The notes beneath the pieces were generated by a model. It had not been told where the DNA came from. It made no database searches and saw only the letters and a list, made by a program, of their open reading frames with translations. Positions 59,577 to 64,000 of a stretch of DNA of 64,000 nucleotides are shown in pieces. Source of the stretch: Enoplolaimus lenunculus (taxonomy: Eukaryota; Nematoda; Enoplea; Enoplida; Thoracostomopsidae). The position numbers were made by a program, and so were the translations under genes. Numbering within the stretch: the stretch's first letter is position 1; every line of letters starts with the position of its first letter. The stretch covers positions 124,001 to 188,000 of the forward strand of contig JASANG010001396.1 in NCBI GenBank assembly GCA_030248215.1. Direction: 5' to 3'.

Positions 59577-59860
59577 TAAGGATGTGCCGATACCAAAATT
59601 TTGCCGATGCCGATCCCAACTTTAGTACACCAGGCTTAATAAGCAAGCAGATAGAATACTACATTACATTATTATATGAAGGCTTAAACCCTAACCATCA
59701 TAAACGATGATAATTTTATGGAGAATGGTTAATTTCAATTATTTTTTTCAAACACAAACGCAAGAGAGATAACAACCTTCCAGAGCAGCTTGAAATGAAA
59801 TTGATAGCATTCCAAAACCGAAACGAATTTCACGTTGTAAAATCGGTAAGTTGTTGTTTA
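59577..59860. mobile_element. GGATGTGCCGATACC-type element, one end clear
   Basis: Begins AAGGATGTGCCGATACCAAA and continues through CTTAAACCCTAACCATCATA. The same order of blocks is seen at 15912-16140 and, reversed, at about 18830-19075, so it is a dispersed family. The right ends are not defined. Confidence 0.5.
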
Positions 59861-59903
59861 CCGCTCCCCTACTACATACCGAACCGGAACCGGAGTATAA
59901 CAC

Positions 59904-60067
59904 CGGGCCCGTAGCCAAGAGGGGGCCAGGTGAGATTCAACCCCTTGCAAAATTTTGGGCCCCTTTGAAGATATTTAACCTTGCTTGTAACTCATTGAAA
60001 ACCCTTGAATGCCCGTCCTGAATAACTTTTATCCCCCCACCAACAAGGTGAGCTGGCTACGGGCCTG
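59904..60067. mobile_element. hAT-type MITE with exact 8-bp target duplication
   Basis: Ends CGGGCCCGTAGCCA and TGGCTACGGGCCTG are inverted, and TATAACAC occurs on both sides (59896-59903, 60068-60075). 164 bp long, no coding capacity. The interior is shared with 58010-58420. Confidence 0.85.
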
Positions 60068-60657
60068 TATAACACATACCGCTTAACCGTAAACCTAAGC
60101 TTAAAGATGACGTGATAATGTAACAAAAAACACTATGGAAAACATAACTTTCATACTTCTATTTTCGTTATTTCTGACTCGCGCTGGTTCAATTCGCGAC
60201 CGAACGACGAGTCCGACTCAGAATTTATGCGTTACTGTCCGTATCTGGGGGGGCGGGATTATTTATCTGCGTACCGCAAAATCGATCCGACAATAAATAA
60301 TTTGATCCAAATGAATCAAAGTAAGTTGATATGGCACGGCAATGCAAGTCAACGCCGTTTTCAGTACGGATTCTTGCGGCATACAATTTTGGAGTACGGA
60401 CCGTTCCATAGACATCCATAAAATGTCTTTGGTCCTTCAACAAATTAGCCCGTTTAATGTGGTTTTTACCAGTTTTAAGCTTCAAACAACTTATACATAA
60501 TTATGATATCAAATGATCCAGTACAAGTTAGTAAATGTATATACGTACATATGTTTGACGGATCCAATGGAATTCATGTTCCGGCCGGAATTTCTCCAAA
60601 TATACATATGAATAGGTAATCAGGACTATTTACCATTTGACCCAAGCGTAACGTATC

Positions 60658-60697
60658 ATACATACATACATACACATATACATACATACATACATGC
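60658..60697. repeat. CATA microsatellite
   Basis: Tandem CATA units with one ACAT interruption. Confidence 0.85.
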
Positions 60698-60796
60698 AAT
60701 AATAGAAACATGAACACATGATCGAACCAGATATTTAATATAAACAAAAACCAGATGTCCGGGCAAAATTCTTGTATGTCCCTCCTGATGAAAAAT

Positions 60797-61281
60797 GTCT
60801 TTCCGTTATCCCTCCAGCCTGCGTTTACCCAAAAATCGTTGGATTTAAAAACATTTTGAATATTTGTCTATTCTATGTCTAAATTTGAATTTTTGAAAAA
60901 TTCAACTTTTGAAGGTCTCTAAGTGTCCACCCAAAATTGTTTTGCCGAAAACTTTGACAAATGAAATACCATTCGATGCAGCTTGTGGAACTGAGTCCAA
61001 TGATGTCAAATTTTCCGCAATTAGACGTCTGGCTAACGAGGTATGGTCACATAACTGATTTGGCGCGATGCCAACGATTTGAGTCGACTCCAAATCAGTT
61101 GTTTGACTATTGGTATATATAATCCGACCTTGGGACCTTAAAAATCGACTTTTTCAAAAATTCAAATTTAGTCGTGGAATGATGATCAGGGGAAGGTCAT
61201 GAGAAGATCAAATCAAAAATGGAAAATCGTTCAAAACTAAACGATTTTTGGGCAAATGTGAGCTGGGGGGGAATAACATAA
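60797..61281. mobile_element. Non-autonomous TIR element, TTTGCCCAAA family, copy 2
   Basis: Left end GTTATCCCTCCAGCCTGCG then TTTACCCAAAAATCGTTGG; right end AACGATTTTTGGGCAAATG then a G-run and AATAAC. These are long inverted repeats. Central blocks (TTCAAAAATTCAAATTTAG) match 57240-57265 and 34050-34065. Confidence 0.65.
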
Positions 61282-61992
61282 AATACCCGGAAAAAGTTTA
61301 ACACCCATAGCGCGATGAGCTCGCTGCAGGCCTGCAGATGTATACTGCTACCAAAACAACAATCGATGCTCACTCGTGACAAGGGTGTGCTACTAAGTAA
61401 AAATCGGCCAGTTCAAAATGTACCACCGAGCGTTTCGTTTTTGGTCGACCCCAACTTATTTACGGTGGGTGGCATTTGAGGTTTGAAATGTGAAATTCCC
61501 ATGCTTGTTAAAAGTGTAAAATTACAATTAGAATATTTCAACCTGTAAATCTATAAAAATCGTTAAACACATGGCCCACCTAAACAAGAATAGAACGATT
61601 CACCAAAGCGTACCGCTTACTGTACCCAGAAGAAGGTATACCCAGTTGCACCCGTTTGTCAAAAGCGAACATCATACACTGCTGCTACTACTGCCAACGT
61701 CTCATTTGCTCCAACGGGATCACCAACACCTTCGTTTTATAAAGTAACTACTGGGTTCAACAGTCAATATATACGTAGTATCATAGTTTAAATTTCCACA
61801 TTTTTCCCAAAACAAACAATTGTTTCGAATATAAATCACCTTGCATTTGCTTCCAGTAAACCAGCATCATACAAACCAGCGTACGATGAGGGCAAGCATA
61901 CGATCACAGATTTTCACCAGATTATAATAAGTTCATTGCATTGCGTGGCATTTTGTTTTGTTTGTCCGATTTTTCGGCCATATATACGTATA

Positions 61993-62006
61993 CACACACA
62001 CACACA
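61993..62006. repeat. CA microsatellite
   Basis: About seven CA units. Confidence 0.8.
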
Positions 62007-62103
62007 CCGGGTCGGAATCAAATATTTATTTTCCTGTTAACGTAAACGTGCAGTGTTGGTAAAAACCTTTGTTATAATTACAGCTTTTACGGCTAATATA
62101 TAT

Positions 62104-63113
62104 GTCGTCGGTCAATCTGGTATTCAGGCCAATTACCAATTGGCTTAGGCCAACACGGATGTGTCGGTCTCGGTCTCGGTTTTGAGTCTCGGTAGGTTTC
62201 AAGCCGAGACCAATTTTTTTCTGCTCAACGTTCACAATAAACGACCGTCAGTTGTATTTGTTGATTTTTGTCATTTTTGACTATAAATTTTTTGACCATT
62301 TTTAGTAATATTTTATAATTATTGTGTGTCAAAACACAAATAGTTGTATTTATAGATGTATTTTCAGTTTTAAAACATTTAACGAATCGTGCCAAAAATT
62401 TAAAAGTTCCAATTAACGCTTAAATATTATTTTGATAAACGCTAAAGAAGCGTCTACTATTAATAGAGCTTAAATATACTGGCGATTGGCTATTCATTTT
62501 CGTTGGAAAAAAGCTGAAAGCGTAGTTTTGGCGTGAAAGCGCTCTATATTTTATTGTCGTCTTTGGCGTGGTGTCGTGTTATAATCCTGTATCTGTGCTT
62601 GTCAGTGTGTTTTTGCTAAAAATATAATTTTGCGGTAATTTTTGTGTTTAATAGTGTAAATTCTGAACAAATTTAACATTTTTTATGCCAGAATGACACA
62701 GAAGTACAAAAAAGATTGAAAAGTTTTGTTAGAAAAAATTTTATTTTTATGCTCGGTAACGGTCAAAAAGTGACCGCGACCGAGACCAAACAGTGTCGGT
62801 CTCGGTTGTCGGGTCTCGGTCTCGGGTGTCCGTTTTTGACCGAGATCGCACATCCTTGTAGGCCAATCAGCTATTCGAAGCAAATCGCAGTTTGGCCTAG
62901 GCCAATTTGCGATTGTAAGATTTCCCAAAACAACAGTGATATAGGTAATACCAACGCAGATTGGTTAACGGTATTGCGTCTGTCCAAATGATCAAATCTG
63001 ATTGGTCCATAAGTTCAATAGCAGTTTAGCCCACGCTACACTGCTATTACAAAAACAGCAAGATTGGCCTAGGTCAATTAATAATTGGCCTGAATAGCAG
63101 ATTGGCCTACGAC
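62104..63113. mobile_element. AGGCCAATCTGC foldback MITE, copy 3, split by an insertion
   Basis: Left end GTCGTCGGTCAATCTGGTAT, right end ATAGCAGATTGGCCTACGAC. Removing 62154-62858 and one duplication leaves an element of about 300 bp like those at 37075 and 55648. ATATAT flanks both ends. Confidence 0.75.
62154..62858. mobile_element. hAT-type element, GGTCTCGG family, exact target duplication
   Basis: Left end CACGGATGTGTCGGTCTCGG, right end CCGAGATCGCACATCCTTG, inverted. TAGGCCAA is present on both sides (62146-62153, 62859-62866). The 705-bp interior matches 21030-21420 in reverse. Inserted in the AGGCCAATCTGC MITE, hence younger than it. No transposase frame. Confidence 0.85.
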
Positions 63114-63313
63114 ATATATACCAATATTAACCTCACAAACATTGCACTGACGTCTTCTGTATATACAAAATGTTCAGGGTGGAAACAGAATTTAACATTC
63201 TGTTTCAGACTCGGTAAAAATCGAACGCTCGGAGTTGGATCCGGTTTTTAAAAACCGCATCGAGCAGGGTTTGAAAACACACCTGTTTGCGTGTTTGAAC
63301 TTTAGCAGGAACC

Positions 63314-63816
63314 AAGGTGCGACCGGCCATCCGGTTGCTATTTAATATCTTTCAAAACACTGGATATCCGGTTGCTATTTAATATCTTTCAAAACACCGG
63401 ATATCCGGTATGCTGTGAAGCTAAATACCCATCAATTAAACTGCTTATGACACGTGAAGATATTTAACATCTTACTGCGATTGCATTTCCGGTCAAGTCA
63501 AGAAACTCAAGTTTTCTACAGTGAAGTAAAAATGAAAAATCAAAGCTAACAATTTTAATTAAGTAAGCATATATATACTTTTGCATGACTCAAACACTTC
63601 CAACAGCAGTGATGAGAGTCTCAATGAAGAAGTTGACACAGAGACTGAGGTTGTTTGCTAGTAAATAAAAATCGAATAATCAGTCTCTGCACACTCTATT
63701 TGCATCTTCTCCGTCTATCTATCTATCTAACATCGGGTAGTGGTACAAAAATTAACTATCCGGCTCCAGTATAACAATATCCGGACGCCAAAAAGTAAAA
63801 TTGATAGCGTTCCAAC
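63314..63816. mobile_element. hAT-type element of the CCGGATA family, old copy
   Basis: Begins AAGGTGCGACCGGCCATCC, contains a direct duplication of GGATATCCGGTTGCTATTTA-like sequence, and the conserved interior TTACTGCGATTGCATTTCCG. A TATC microsatellite at about 63716-63728 lies inside. The right side is interrupted by the copy at 63817. Confidence 0.5.
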
Positions 63817-63960
63817 CAGGGTGCGACCGGATATTAATTTACCGGATACCGGATCCGGATATTAAATTTTTTACCGGAACAGGCACCGGATACCGGATAT
63901 TGTATATATTGAAATTTTTGCCGGATAATAAACCGAAACCGGACATCCGGTCGCACCCTG
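63817..63960. mobile_element. hAT-type MITE, CCGGATA family, exact target duplication
   Basis: Ends CAGGGTGCGACCGG and CCGGTCGCACCCTG, with GTTCCAAC on both sides (63809-63816, 63961-63968). At 144 bp it is the shortest and cleanest copy, so it is probably recent. Confidence 0.9.
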
Positions 63961-64000
63961 GTTCCAACTGACTGTTATGTGCAAAATGCATCAGCAACGA

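Noticed and set aside
1-64000. CRISPR array, bacterial operon or bacterial contamination
   Set aside because: Spliced metazoan genes occur across the window; the repeats are tandem or dispersed eukaryotic elements without regular spacers.

Overview
This is a eukaryotic, AT-rich, intron-rich animal window. Four conserved genes could be assembled exon by exon from reading frame, GT-AG (one GC-AG) borders and intron phase, plus fragments of a fifth. The vinculin reads very like nematode vinculin (two central repeats, nematode-like exon blocks), and TTAGGC, the usual nematode telomere hexamer, is abundant. My best guess is a nematode, possibly an early-branching (Enoplea/mermithid-like) one because a flotillin is present. 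The placement is an inference, not proof.

Layout. 1-3.6 kb: fragments of an unidentified minus-strand gene. 4.5-7.0 kb: tRNA-like tandem array and Pol III-boxed small elements. 8.67-15.48 kb (minus): complete flotillin-2 gene, 11 exons. 15.5-19.5 kb: repeat-rich spacer between two divergent genes. 19.56-32.04 kb (plus): DCAF6/NRIP-type WD40 protein, 18 exons found, first exon(s) missing. 32.9-33.9 kb: minisatellite and a 211-bp MITE. 34.58-38.39 kb (plus): NUDT6-type Nudix gene, 6 exons, start exon missing. 43.46-56.76 kb (minus): vinculin, 21 exon positions, with two alternative linker exons and a candidate N-terminal extension of 277 residues. 56.9-64 kb: no gene recognised; nested non-autonomous elements.

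The gene products act in separate processes: membrane scaffolding (flotillin), CUL4-DDB1 substrate reception (DCAF6), nucleotide-diphosphate hydrolysis (Nudix) and actin-membrane adhesion (vinculin). Nothing indicates an operon.

The non-coding part is dominated by short non-autonomous DNA elements, several with exact target-site duplications that I could read. Most striking are a dispersed TIR element family carrying internal TTAGGC arrays, present in four of the five Nudix introns, and vinculin linker exons whose phases make them mutually exclusive. I found no transposase or reverse transcriptase reading frame and no CRISPR array.
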